The notes under the pieces are model-generated. The model was not told the DNA's origin. It saw only the letters and a list, made by a program, of their open reading frames with translations, and ran no database searches. A program made the position numbers and the translations under genes. 7,595 nt of DNA from Clostridia bacterium (GTDB lineage Bacteria; Bacillota; Clostridia; Monoglobales; Firm-18): contig JAFQVC010000186.1 in NCBI GenBank assembly GCA_017408205.1, positions 1-7,595 of the forward strand. Reading direction: 5' to 3'. Of the stretch, positions 1 to 5,976 are shown one piece after another (the stretch's first letter is position 1; every line of letters begins with the position of its first letter).

Positions 1-407
1 ATCTGTTCTGCAAGAATTACCCGCATAAGTTGATGGGGGAACGTCATTTTTGAAAAGGACAGTTTTAATTTTCCTGCGTTTTTTATGTCATTATGCAGTC
101 CGTTACTGCCGCCTATCACAAAGGTAATATGGGAGCAACCTGATAATGCCTCGTCTTTTATAAATTCAGCAAGTTGTACGCTGTCCAATTGTTTGCCTTC
201 AATACAAAGGGGAATACTGGTTCCTTTGATTTTAGGCAATATCAGTTGAGCTTCTTTTGTTATACTGTCATCGGTGTCCGGGAAATCAGGAATTTCAGTT
301 ATAACAAATCTGCAAAAACGTGACAGTCTTTTTTTGTATTCTTCTATTGCATCTTTATAAAATTTTTCTTTAATTTTTCCTACTGCGATAATTTCAATGG
401 TTATCAT
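1..407 (-). CDS. rlmH: RlmH, 23S rRNA (pseudouridine1915-N3)-methyltransferase, 3' end cut off by the window edge
   Basis: RlmH is a small SPOUT-class (knotted) methyltransferase that uses S-adenosylmethionine to methylate N3 of pseudouridine 1915 in helix 69 of 23S rRNA. The reading frame opens with ATG at 407-405 and stays open for 135 complete codons to the left edge. The family is about 159 residues long, so roughly the last 24 are missing. The N-terminus reads MITIEIIAVGKIKEKF, a typical RlmH start. The glycine-rich cofactor loop FVIGGSNGL lies at residues 96-104, and the hallmark stretch LSFSKMTFPHQLMRVILAEQ lies at 116-135. It follows walJ after 3 bases. The ribosome binding site (AGGGTGA) overlaps the walJ stop codon, so translation is probably coupled. 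Identity is secure; only the missing C-terminus cannot be checked. Confidence 0.96.
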   Translation of the reverse strand, partial: MITIEIIAVGKIKEKFYKDAIEEYKKRLSRFCRFVITEIPDFPDTDDSITKEAQLILPKIKGTSIPLCIEGKQLDSVQLAEFIKDEALSGCSHITFVIGGSNGLHNDIKNAGKLKLSFSKMTFPHQLMRVILAEQ

Positions 408-410
408 AGT

Positions 411-1187
411 TCACCCTATATTTATACTTATTTCATATCTTGGTGCTACCGACAAAGACGATTCCTTCAAATCTACACCGTCACTTTTAATAATTTGTAA
501 AACTGTGTTGTATGCGGTGTCGGGCGTATTGTTTTCTTCGCTTAAATGTCCAAGTATGATTTTTTCTGTACCGTTTTTAAATAAAAAGGATGCAAATTTT
601 GCGGTGTCTGTGTTACACAGATGTCCCAAATTACCCGCAATCCGTTTTTTAAGAGCGTAGGGGTAACTGCCCTTTTCAAGCATTTCCTTATCATAATTTG
701 CTTCAAGTATAACAGAATGGCAACCTTTTAAAATTTCTGCCACGCCTTTTGTAACATAGCCCATATCTGTTGCAACTGCATACTTTTTTTCGTGTGTTTC
801 AATTACATAACCGTTTGGCATATTTGCATCGTGGGGAATTTTAAAGGGAGTAACAACTATACCGCCCACTTCGAAACTGTCATAATTATTAAAAGTTACT
901 ACATTTTCGGGATTTATTCTTCCAACGTTCATTCCCTGCCATGTACCTGCACTTGCAAAGACGGGAATATTAAATTTCCTTGAAAGCACACCTACCCCTG
1001 CACAGTGGTCAGTGTGTTCGTGGGTTACTAAAATACAGTTTAAGTCTCCTGCAGAAATTCCCGCCTGACATAACAATGGTATAAGCCGCTTTGCGCTTAT
1101 ACCACAGTCAATTAAAATATTCGTGTTGTCATCTGAAAACAGAACAGCATTACCGCTGCTGCCGCTTACTAATGTGCGAAATATCAT
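411..1187 (-). CDS. walJ: WalJ/YycJ-type metallo-beta-lactamase-fold hydrolase
   Basis: This is a 258-residue cytoplasmic metallo-beta-lactamase-fold protein of the WalJ/YycJ group, predicted metal-dependent hydrolases often encoded beside the WalRK cell-wall regulatory system. Family members have been linked to DNA exonuclease activity and to cell-wall and division control, but the true substrate is unsettled. The N-terminus carries the family motif SGSSGN (8-13) and ILIDCGIS (24-31). The main metal motif THEHTDH is at 55-61, supplying H56, H58, D60 and H61. Other likely ligands or active-site residues are H119 and D120 (PHDA), D141 (ATDMG), H189 (GHLCN) and H214 (GHLSEENN). No signal peptide or membrane segment is seen. 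The start ATG overlaps the murA stop by 4 bases and is served by GGAGAGG, 4 bases upstream, inside the end of murA. Position 191 is Cys where I recall Ser in relatives (GHLSN). Confidence 0.93.
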   Translation of the reverse strand: MIFRTLVSGSSGNAVLFSDDNTNILIDCGISAKRLIPLLCQAGISAGDLNCILVTHEHTDHCAGVGVLSRKFNIPVFASAGTWQGMNVGRINPENVVTFNNYDSFEVGGIVVTPFKIPHDANMPNGYVIETHEKKYAVATDMGYVTKGVAEILKGCHSVILEANYDKEMLEKGSYPYALKKRIAGNLGHLCNTDTAKFASFLFKNGTEKIILGHLSEENNTPDTAYNTVLQIIKSDGVDLKESSLSVAPRYEISINIG

Positions 1188-2479
1188 ACTACCTCTCCGC
1201 TTACAGAATCGGGATTTTCTGTGCCCTCTGTTTTTCTTGTTATCTGTGCTCCGAGTCCTTTTAATTTGTTTTCAAAGTCCTCGTAACCCCTGTCAATATA
1301 TTTAAGATTACTTATTTCTGATACTCCGTTGGCTGCAAGTGCGGCGATTACCATAGATGCACCTGCACGAAGGTCGGTGGCTTTTATGGGAGCACCCGTA
1401 AAGCCCTTTACACCTTCAATTATGGCATTTCTTCCGTCAACAGTAACATTAACGCCCATTTTACGAAGTTCGTCAACATACTGGAATCTGTTTTCCCATA
1501 CGCTTTCGGTAATAACAGATGTACCCTCTGCCAAAGACAAAAGCACAACCGCCTGTGGCTGCATATCTGTGGGGAAACCGGGATACGGTAAGGTTTTTAT
1601 ATTTACTCTTTTTAAAGCACCGGTTCTTTTTACTCTGACGCTGTCGTCGTATTCTGTAACTTCAACATTCATTTCCGTAAGTTTTGCAGAGATGCTTTCC
1701 AAGTGTTTCGGAATAACATTTTTAATAAGCACGTCACCGCATGTTGCGGCTGCTGCAATCATAAATGTACCTGCTTCAATCTGGTCGGGTATAATAGAGT
1801 ATGTACCGCCTGAAAGTTTTTCCACACCTTTTATTTTAATGGTATCTGTACCCGCACCTTTAACTGATGCACCCATTGCATTTAAAAAGTTTGCAAGGTC
1901 AACAACGTGCGGTTCTTTTGCGGCGTTTTCAATAACCGTAGTACCTTTTGCACGGACTGATGCTAAAATTGTGTTAATTGTAGCACCAACCGATACAATG
2001 TCCATATAAATATTGGCGCCAACAAGATTGTCGGTTTTTGCATCAATTACGCCTCTGTTGATTTTCACTTCCGCACCTAATGCTTCAAAGCCCTTTATGT
2101 GCTGGTCGATGGGACGCACGCCGAAGTTACAGCCGCCGGGCATAGCAACTTCTGCTTTGTTAAATCTTCCAAGCAATGCACCAATTAAATAATAAGAAGC
2201 ACGCATTTCTGAAACTAAATGTTCAGGAGCACAGTAACTTTTAAGATTTGTACAGTCTATTTTTAAAGTGTGATTATCAAGTTTTTCTATTTTTGCACCA
2301 AGTTCTGTCATAATGTTTAACAGTACTTTTACATCAGTAATGTCAGGTACATTTTCAATTATACTAACGCCGTCAACCAGAAGTGCCGCAGGAATAACCG
2401 CTACCGCAGCGTTTTTTGCGCCTGCTATTGTAACTTCACCTGTAAGTGGTTTTCCGCCAATTATTACAAATTTATCCAA
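1184..2479 (-). CDS. murA: UDP-N-acetylglucosamine 1-carboxyvinyltransferase MurA
   Basis: MurA transfers enolpyruvate from phosphoenolpyruvate to UDP-N-acetylglucosamine, the first committed cytoplasmic step of peptidoglycan synthesis and the target of fosfomycin. Motifs across the whole protein fit. With the TTG start (431 residues) they are GAKNA near residue 20 (catalytic Lys-Asn pair), [14 protein letters not shown] near 93-106, and [14 protein letters not shown] near 114-127. Later come [34 protein letters not shown] and [14 protein letters not shown] near the C-terminus. The active-site Cys is present at 117, close to C115 of E. coli, so classic fosfomycin sensitivity is expected from this residue. 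Length is normal. The frame also allows GTG at 2488 (434 residues), but that codon directly abuts the GGAGG ribosome binding site. TTG at 2479 lies 9 bases from it and gives the family-like start [14 protein letters not shown]. Many Firmicutes carry two MurA paralogues; which one this is cannot be decided here. Confidence 0.97.
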   Translation of the reverse strand: MDKFVIIGGKPLTGEVTIAGAKNAAVAVIPAALLVDGVSIIENVPDITDVKVLLNIMTELGAKIEKLDNHTLKIDCTNLKSYCAPEHLVSEMRASYYLIGALLGRFNKAEVAMPGGCNFGVRPIDQHIKGFEALGAEVKINRGVIDAKTDNLVGANIYMDIVSVGATINTILASVRAKGTTVIENAAKEPHVVDLANFLNAMGASVKGAGTDTIKIKGVEKLSGGTYSIIPDQIEAGTFMIAAAATCGDVLIKNVIPKHLESISAKLTEMNVEVTEYDDSVRVKRTGALKRVNIKTLPYPGFPTDMQPQAVVLLSLAEGTSVITESVWENRFQYVDELRKMGVNVTVDGRNAIIEGVKGFTGAPIKATDLRAGASMVIAALAANGVSEISNLKYIDRGYEDFENKLKGLGAQITRKTEGTENPDSVSGEVV

Positions 2480-2484
2480 AGATT

Positions 2485-2495
2485 TCACCCTCCCC
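2485..2495 (-). promoter_or_regulatory. Strong ribosome binding site that decides the murA start
   Basis: On the minus strand the sequence reads GGGGAGGGTGA. Its GGAGG core (2493-2489) touches the possible GTG start at 2488 with no spacing. It sits 9 bases before TTG at 2479, an acceptable distance. This favours TTG as the start of murA. Confidence 0.7.
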
Positions 2496-2512
2496 GGATT
2501 TATCTATTATAC

Positions 2513-2541
2513 ATTATATACTAATACTGTATTATTTTCAA
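2513..2541 (-). promoter_or_regulatory. Promoter for murA-walJ-rlmH
   Basis: Minus-strand -35 TTGAAA at 2541-2536 and -10 TATAAT at 2518-2513 are separated by exactly 17 bases, a good match to the housekeeping sigma consensus. A second TATAAT lies at 2511-2506 but has no fitting -35. The predicted RNA start is near 2506, leaving a leader of under 30 bases, too short for a riboswitch. It lies between hydF and murA, so the cell-wall and rRNA genes can be expressed apart from the hydrogenase maturation genes. Confidence 0.7.
2522..2534. promoter_or_regulatory. 13-base palindrome inside the murA promoter spacer (possible operator)
   Basis: TAATACTGTATTA is a perfect inverted repeat with 6-base arms around one central base. 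It sits wholly between the -35 and -10 boxes of the murA promoter. That position would suit a repressor site, but the base composition is AT-rich and chance is possible. I do not recognise a known operator consensus. Confidence 0.3.
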
Positions 2542-2548
2542 GAGTTTT

Positions 2549-3730
2549 TTAATAAGTGATTTTATCAAGAATGCCTTTCATTTTTGCAATAGCAATGCCG
2601 TAATTGGTAATTGGTACGTTTTGACTGACCGCTTTTTCAATTCTGCTTAAAATATATTTTCTGTTAAACATACATCCGCCGCAGTGAATAACAAGGTCGT
2701 AATTTGAAAGGTCTTTTGGGAAATCAACTCCCGATACTATTTCAACCTTTAGTTTTTCTCCTGCAATCTTCCTTAGCATTGCAGGGATTTTTTCTCTGCC
2801 TATGTCACCGTCTAAGGCGTTATGTGAACAGGCTTCAGCAATTAAAACTGTGTCTGTTTCTTTTAAATGCGGGATTTTTTCTGCGCCCGAAACATATACG
2901 TCAATATCCCCTTTGTACCGCGCAAAAAGTGCGGAAAAGGAAGTAAGAATACTTTCTTCGGGTTTTTGCTTATAAACTATATCAAACACCTGAGAGTCTG
3001 TAATTATAAGTTTCGGAGGATTTTTAAGGGTTGAAAGTGCGGTTTCCAGTTGGTCGGTGGTAGCACTTACCACTATGCACTTGTTGTCAAGTAAATCCCT
3101 TATTGTCTGCACCTGAGGAAGAATTAATCTTCCTTTGGGTGCCTGTATATCCTGAGGCATAACAAGCAACACTACATCATCTTTGTTTGCAAGATGTGAT
3201 GTAATGCTTTTTACTTCGTAGTCCTCGGGCACTAACCGTACCAGCGCCTCTTTTAAATCATCTATTCCTGTTTTGTTAAGTGCGCTGACAGTAATGGCAT
3301 TAAGTTTTAGTTCTTGAAATATTTTATTTTTGATATGCTTACTGTCTATAATGTCCGCTTTGTTGATTACTGCAACAACGGGAATTTTCTTTTGTTTAAA
3401 AGTATCAAGCCATTGTTTTTCGTGAGTAAAGTCTGTGTCACAAAAAACCATTATTGCAATATCAGTTCTGTCCGCTGCTTTTTCTGATGCCTCTACCCTT
3501 AGTTTTCCAAGAGTTGTAGTGTCATCAAAACCGGGGGTGTCTATTAAAACACAAGGACCGATGGGGTGTATTTCCATGGCTTTAAAAACAGGGTCGGTTG
3601 TAGTGCCTTTTGTGTCGGACACAATGGCAGACGCCTGATTTGATATTGCATTTATAAGGGATGATTTACCGCAGTTGCATTTGCCATATACCCCTATATG
3701 AAGTCTGTTTGCGTTTGGTGTGTGATTCAT
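2549..3730 (-). CDS. hydF: [FeFe]-hydrogenase H-cluster maturation GTPase HydF
   Basis: HydF is the GTPase and scaffold protein that receives the products of HydE and HydG, carries the assembled [2Fe] subcluster and delivers it to apo-hydrogenase HydA. At 393 residues it is close to the usual family length. The N-terminal GTPase domain shows the P-loop GKCNCGKS (16-23), the switch threonines KGTTTDPV (41-48), DTPGFDD (64-70), NKAD (123-126) and SAL (149-151). A middle dimerisation domain follows. The C-terminal iron-sulfur domain holds CSH (301-303) and HCGGC (349-353), the CxH...HCxxC signature with 45 residues between the two histidines. The start MNHTPNANRLHIGVYG is typical of the family. 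A GGAGGG ribosome binding site lies a few bases upstream, and hydG ends 13 bases before. The C-terminal cluster motif rules out Era- or Der-type ribosome GTPases. The P-loop carries cysteines at 18 and 20, the latter where Ala or another small residue is common. Confidence 0.96.
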   Translation of the reverse strand: MNHTPNANRLHIGVYGKCNCGKSSLINAISNQASAIVSDTKGTTTDPVFKAMEIHPIGPCVLIDTPGFDDTTTLGKLRVEASEKAADRTDIAIMVFCDTDFTHEKQWLDTFKQKKIPVVAVINKADIIDSKHIKNKIFQELKLNAITVSALNKTGIDDLKEALVRLVPEDYEVKSITSHLANKDDVVLLVMPQDIQAPKGRLILPQVQTIRDLLDNKCIVVSATTDQLETALSTLKNPPKLIITDSQVFDIVYKQKPEESILTSFSALFARYKGDIDVYVSGAEKIPHLKETDTVLIAEACSHNALDGDIGREKIPAMLRKIAGEKLKVEIVSGVDFPKDLSNYDLVIHCGGCMFNRKYILSRIEKAVSQNVPITNYGIAIAKMKGILDKITY

Positions 3731-3743
3731 ATTCCCTCCGTGA

Positions 3744-5162
3744 TCAGAAACGGAAATCTCTGTTTCCTTTTTCTATTTCTTTAGTCATTTCAAGGGTTTT
3801 TTCTTTAACTTCGGGACGTGCTACTCTTTCAATTTCTTTGTCCCACACGTTTTGTATTGCACGTTTTGTTTCGTCGTTTGCATAATCCAACTGATATTCC
3901 TTTAAAGTAAGAAGTGCGTTTGGTTGACAGTAGTTGCAGATTTCACCGCTTTTTGCAAAACTCATAAATCTGTCACCTGTTCTGCCCTGTCTGTAACAAG
4001 CAGTACAGAAACTGGGAACGTAGCCCTCTTCGCAAAGCCATCTTACAACTTCGTCTAATGGTCTTGTGTCTGTTACATCAAACTGTGCAGTTCCCTCGTC
4101 CTCGTCACGGTTTTTGGCGTATCCGCCAACTCCCGTAATAGAGCCGCCGCTTATTTGTGAAACGCCTAATTTCAGCACTTCGCGTCTTGTGGCTTTTGAT
4201 TCTCTTGTAGATACAATAATACCTGTATATGGTACCGCAATTCTTAAAATCGCAACTATTTTTTTGAAGGTGTCGTCAGGAATTGTGTCGTGGAAAATTG
4301 ACAAGTCAACATTTTCTGCAGGGCAAATTCTTGGTACGCTTATTGTGTGAGGTCCTACGCCAAAAGTATCTTCCAAATGTTTAGCGTGAAGAAGAAGACC
4401 TACAAAGTCGTACTGGTAATTATAAAGTCCGAACAAGGCACCGATACCTACGTCGTCAATACCGCCCTCCATCGCTCTGTCCATTGCTTCTGTGTGGTAA
4501 GCATAATTATGTTTGGGGCCTGTGGGATGTAACCTTTCGTAAGTGGGTTTGTGGTACGTTTCCTGGAATAAAATATAAGTGCCGATTTCCGCCTCTTTAA
4601 GTTTTCTGTAATTCTCAACGGTAGTTGCCGCAATATTTATATTAACGCGTCTGATTGAACCGTTTTTGTGTTTTGTGGAATATACGGTTTTTATGCTTTC
4701 TAATATATATTCAATAGGGCAGTTTTCTGGGTCTTCGCCTGCTTCGAGGGCAAGACGTTTGTGCCCCATATCCTGAAGCGCTGTTACCTCTTTTGCAATC
4801 TCTTCCTGAGTAAGTTTCTTTCTTTTTATGCAGGTATTGTTGTGGTGGTATGAACAGTAAAGACAACCGTTCACACAGTAGTTTGAAAGATAAAGAGGTG
4901 CAAACATAACTATTCTGTTGCCGTATATTTTCTGCTTTATGTTATGGGCAATTTCGTATATTTCTTTTATTATTTCCTCGTCATCGCATAAAAGAAGCGC
5001 AGTTGCCTCGGTGTAGTCAATTCCGTTACACGCTCTTGCTTTATTTAATATGGATTTTATATATTCTTTATTTTCCGACTGCTCTTTTGCAGTTTCCAGA
5101 GTTTTCAGGATTTCTTCATCACAAATAAATTCTTCTGCTTTTTTTGATTTGCTGTTGTACAT
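3744..5162 (-). CDS. hydG: [FeFe]-hydrogenase H-cluster radical SAM maturase HydG
   Basis: HydG is a radical SAM tyrosine lyase. It cleaves tyrosine to p-cresol and a dehydroglycine fragment, which is turned into the CO and cyanide ligands of the hydrogenase H-cluster on a second, C-terminal iron-sulfur cluster. The 472-residue length is normal. The radical SAM motif CVNGCLYC (C96, C100, C103; CxxxCxxC) is in the expected place. The C-terminal motif is C386-TA-C389 followed by C412, an exact CxxC-x22-C, within FCTACYRQGRTGDRFM and the later CQPNALLT. That C-terminal motif separates HydG from the thiamine enzyme ThiH, its closest paralogue. The ATG at 5162 is preceded by GGGAGGG with 7 bases of spacing. 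It is the first gene of its unit and is followed directly by hydF. hydE and the hydrogenase structural gene are not in the window. Confidence 0.97.
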   Translation of the reverse strand: MYNSKSKKAEEFICDEEILKTLETAKEQSENKEYIKSILNKARACNGIDYTEATALLLCDDEEIIKEIYEIAHNIKQKIYGNRIVMFAPLYLSNYCVNGCLYCSYHHNNTCIKRKKLTQEEIAKEVTALQDMGHKRLALEAGEDPENCPIEYILESIKTVYSTKHKNGSIRRVNINIAATTVENYRKLKEAEIGTYILFQETYHKPTYERLHPTGPKHNYAYHTEAMDRAMEGGIDDVGIGALFGLYNYQYDFVGLLLHAKHLEDTFGVGPHTISVPRICPAENVDLSIFHDTIPDDTFKKIVAILRIAVPYTGIIVSTRESKATRREVLKLGVSQISGGSITGVGGYAKNRDEDEGTAQFDVTDTRPLDEVVRWLCEEGYVPSFCTACYRQGRTGDRFMSFAKSGEICNYCQPNALLTLKEYQLDYANDETKRAIQNVWDKEIERVARPEVKEKTLEMTKEIEKGNRDFRF

Positions 5163-5186
5163 TGCAATTCCCTCCCTAACTATATT

Positions 5187-5215
5187 ATTTTAGCACTTTT
5201 AATGAGAAATTACAA
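5187..5215 (-). promoter_or_regulatory. Promoter for hydG-hydF
   Basis: On the minus strand, TTGTAA (5215-5210) and TAAAAT (5192-5187) are spaced by 17 bases. A TGC triplet before the -10 makes it an extended -10 (TGnTAAAAT). The predicted start of RNA is near 5180, giving a leader of about 18 bases that just includes the GGGAGGG ribosome binding site. Confidence 0.6.
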
Positions 5216-5219
5216 TAGA

Positions 5220-5248
5220 TTGACATTAATTATTTTATTATGTATAAT
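5220..5248 (+). promoter_or_regulatory. Consensus promoter for the SDR-GH13 operon
   Basis: TTGACA (5220-5225) and TATAAT (5243-5248) are both perfect matches to the housekeeping sigma consensus, with an ideal 17-base spacer. The RNA start is expected near 5255. The ribosome binding site AGAGGTGA (5261-5268) follows, 6 bases before the ATG at 5275. The -35 box is only 4 bases from the -35 box of the opposing hydG promoter. Confidence 0.85.
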
Positions 5249-5274
5249 ATTTTTAAATACAGAGGTGAATAGCT

Positions 5275-5976
5275 ATGAAAAAAGTTTTGATAACGGGCGG
5301 TACAAGAGGAATAGGAGAAGCTACCGCAAAATTGCTTGCAAAGAACGGTTACAAAGTATATATAAATTATTTGAAAAGTGACGAAAAGGCACAAAAACTT
5401 GCACAGGAAATCGGTGTTGTGCCCGTAAAAGCAGATGTGTCTTCGCCCAAGGAAACCAAAGAAATGTTTGACCTTGTGGGTGGTGTTGACGTTTTAATAA
5501 ACAATGCAGGAATTGCACAGCAAAAACTGTTTACGGACATTACTTCAGATGAATGGGAAAGAATGCTGGGCGTTAATCTTACAGGGGTTTTTAACTGCAC
5601 AAAAGGTGCACTCCCATATATGATAAACAAAAAGTCGGGTTGCATAATAAATATTTCTTCAATGTGGGGCATTTGCGGTGCCTCCTGTGAAGTTCATTAT
5701 TCCGCAGCAAAAGCAGGGGTAATCGGTTTTTCAAAAGCCCTTGCAAAAGAGGTTGGCCCGTCAGGAATAAGGGTAAACTGTATTGCTCCCGGTATGATTG
5801 ACACAGAAATGAACAATGGTTTTGATGACGAAACGGTTGAAATGATAAAGGAAGAAACACCACTTGGTATAATCGGAAAGCCCGAAGATATTGCAAATTG
5901 TGTTCTGTATCTTATAGAACAGGGACAGTTTATTACAGGACAGGTTATAAGCCCCAACGGAGGAATGGTAATATGA
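5275..5976 (+). CDS. SDR-family NAD(P)-dependent oxidoreductase, FabG-like (possibly the EF-P modification reductase YmfI type)
   Basis: This is a 233-residue classical short-chain dehydrogenase/reductase with a Rossmann fold, probably cytoplasmic. The cofactor motif TGGTRGIG is at 7-14, with R11 in the position that favours NADPH in FabG enzymes. Other marks are the acidic ADV (53-55), NNAG (76-79) and N101. The catalytic set S129, Y142 and K146 (YSAAK) has the normal 13-residue Ser-Tyr spacing. The C-terminus has PGMIDTEM and the usual ITGQVISPNGG. The stretch WGICGASCEVHYSAAKAG (131-148) resembles clostridial SDRs that are often labelled 3-oxoacyl-ACP reductase or elongation factor P 5-aminopentanone reductase. 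That resemblance is from memory, and no fatty-acid genes or ymf-type peptidase genes are nearby to support either role. It starts a two-gene unit under a consensus promoter, and its stop overlaps the start of the next gene by 4 bases. The family is certain; the substrate is not. Confidence 0.9.
   Translation: MKKVLITGGTRGIGEATAKLLAKNGYKVYINYLKSDEKAQKLAQEIGVVPVKADVSSPKETKEMFDLVGGVDVLINNAGIAQQKLFTDITSDEWERMLGVNLTGVFNCTKGALPYMINKKSGCIINISSMWGICGASCEVHYSAAKAGVIGFSKALAKEVGPSGIRVNCIAPGMIDTEMNNGFDDETVEMIKEETPLGIIGKPEDIANCVLYLIEQGQFITGQVISPNGGMVI

Noticed and set aside
1329..2009. A 226-codon open frame on the plus strand inside murA
   Set aside because: It lies wholly opposite murA, which has full family motifs. 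Its product is low-complexity and resembles no family I know, and no ribosome binding site or promoter supports it.
2549..3730. Possible Era or Der ribosome-assembly GTPase
   Set aside because: There is a single GTPase domain, no KH domain, and a C-terminal CxH...HCxxC iron-sulfur motif specific to HydF.
3744..5162. Possible ThiH (thiamine tyrosine lyase) instead of HydG
   Set aside because: The C-terminal CxxC-x22-C cluster motif and the adjacent hydF identify HydG; ThiH lacks that motif.
5163..5274. Possible riboswitch or Rex redox operator in the divergent region
   Set aside because: Leaders on both sides are only about 20 bases, too short for a riboswitch, and I see no TTGTTAA...TTAACAA-type Rex site.
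5898..5972. A 25-codon N-terminal extension of the GH13 gene
   Set aside because: It lies within the end of the SDR gene, has no plausible ribosome binding site, and its residues do not resemble a GH13 N-terminus. The ATG at 5973 has GGAGG upstream and a coupling overlap.
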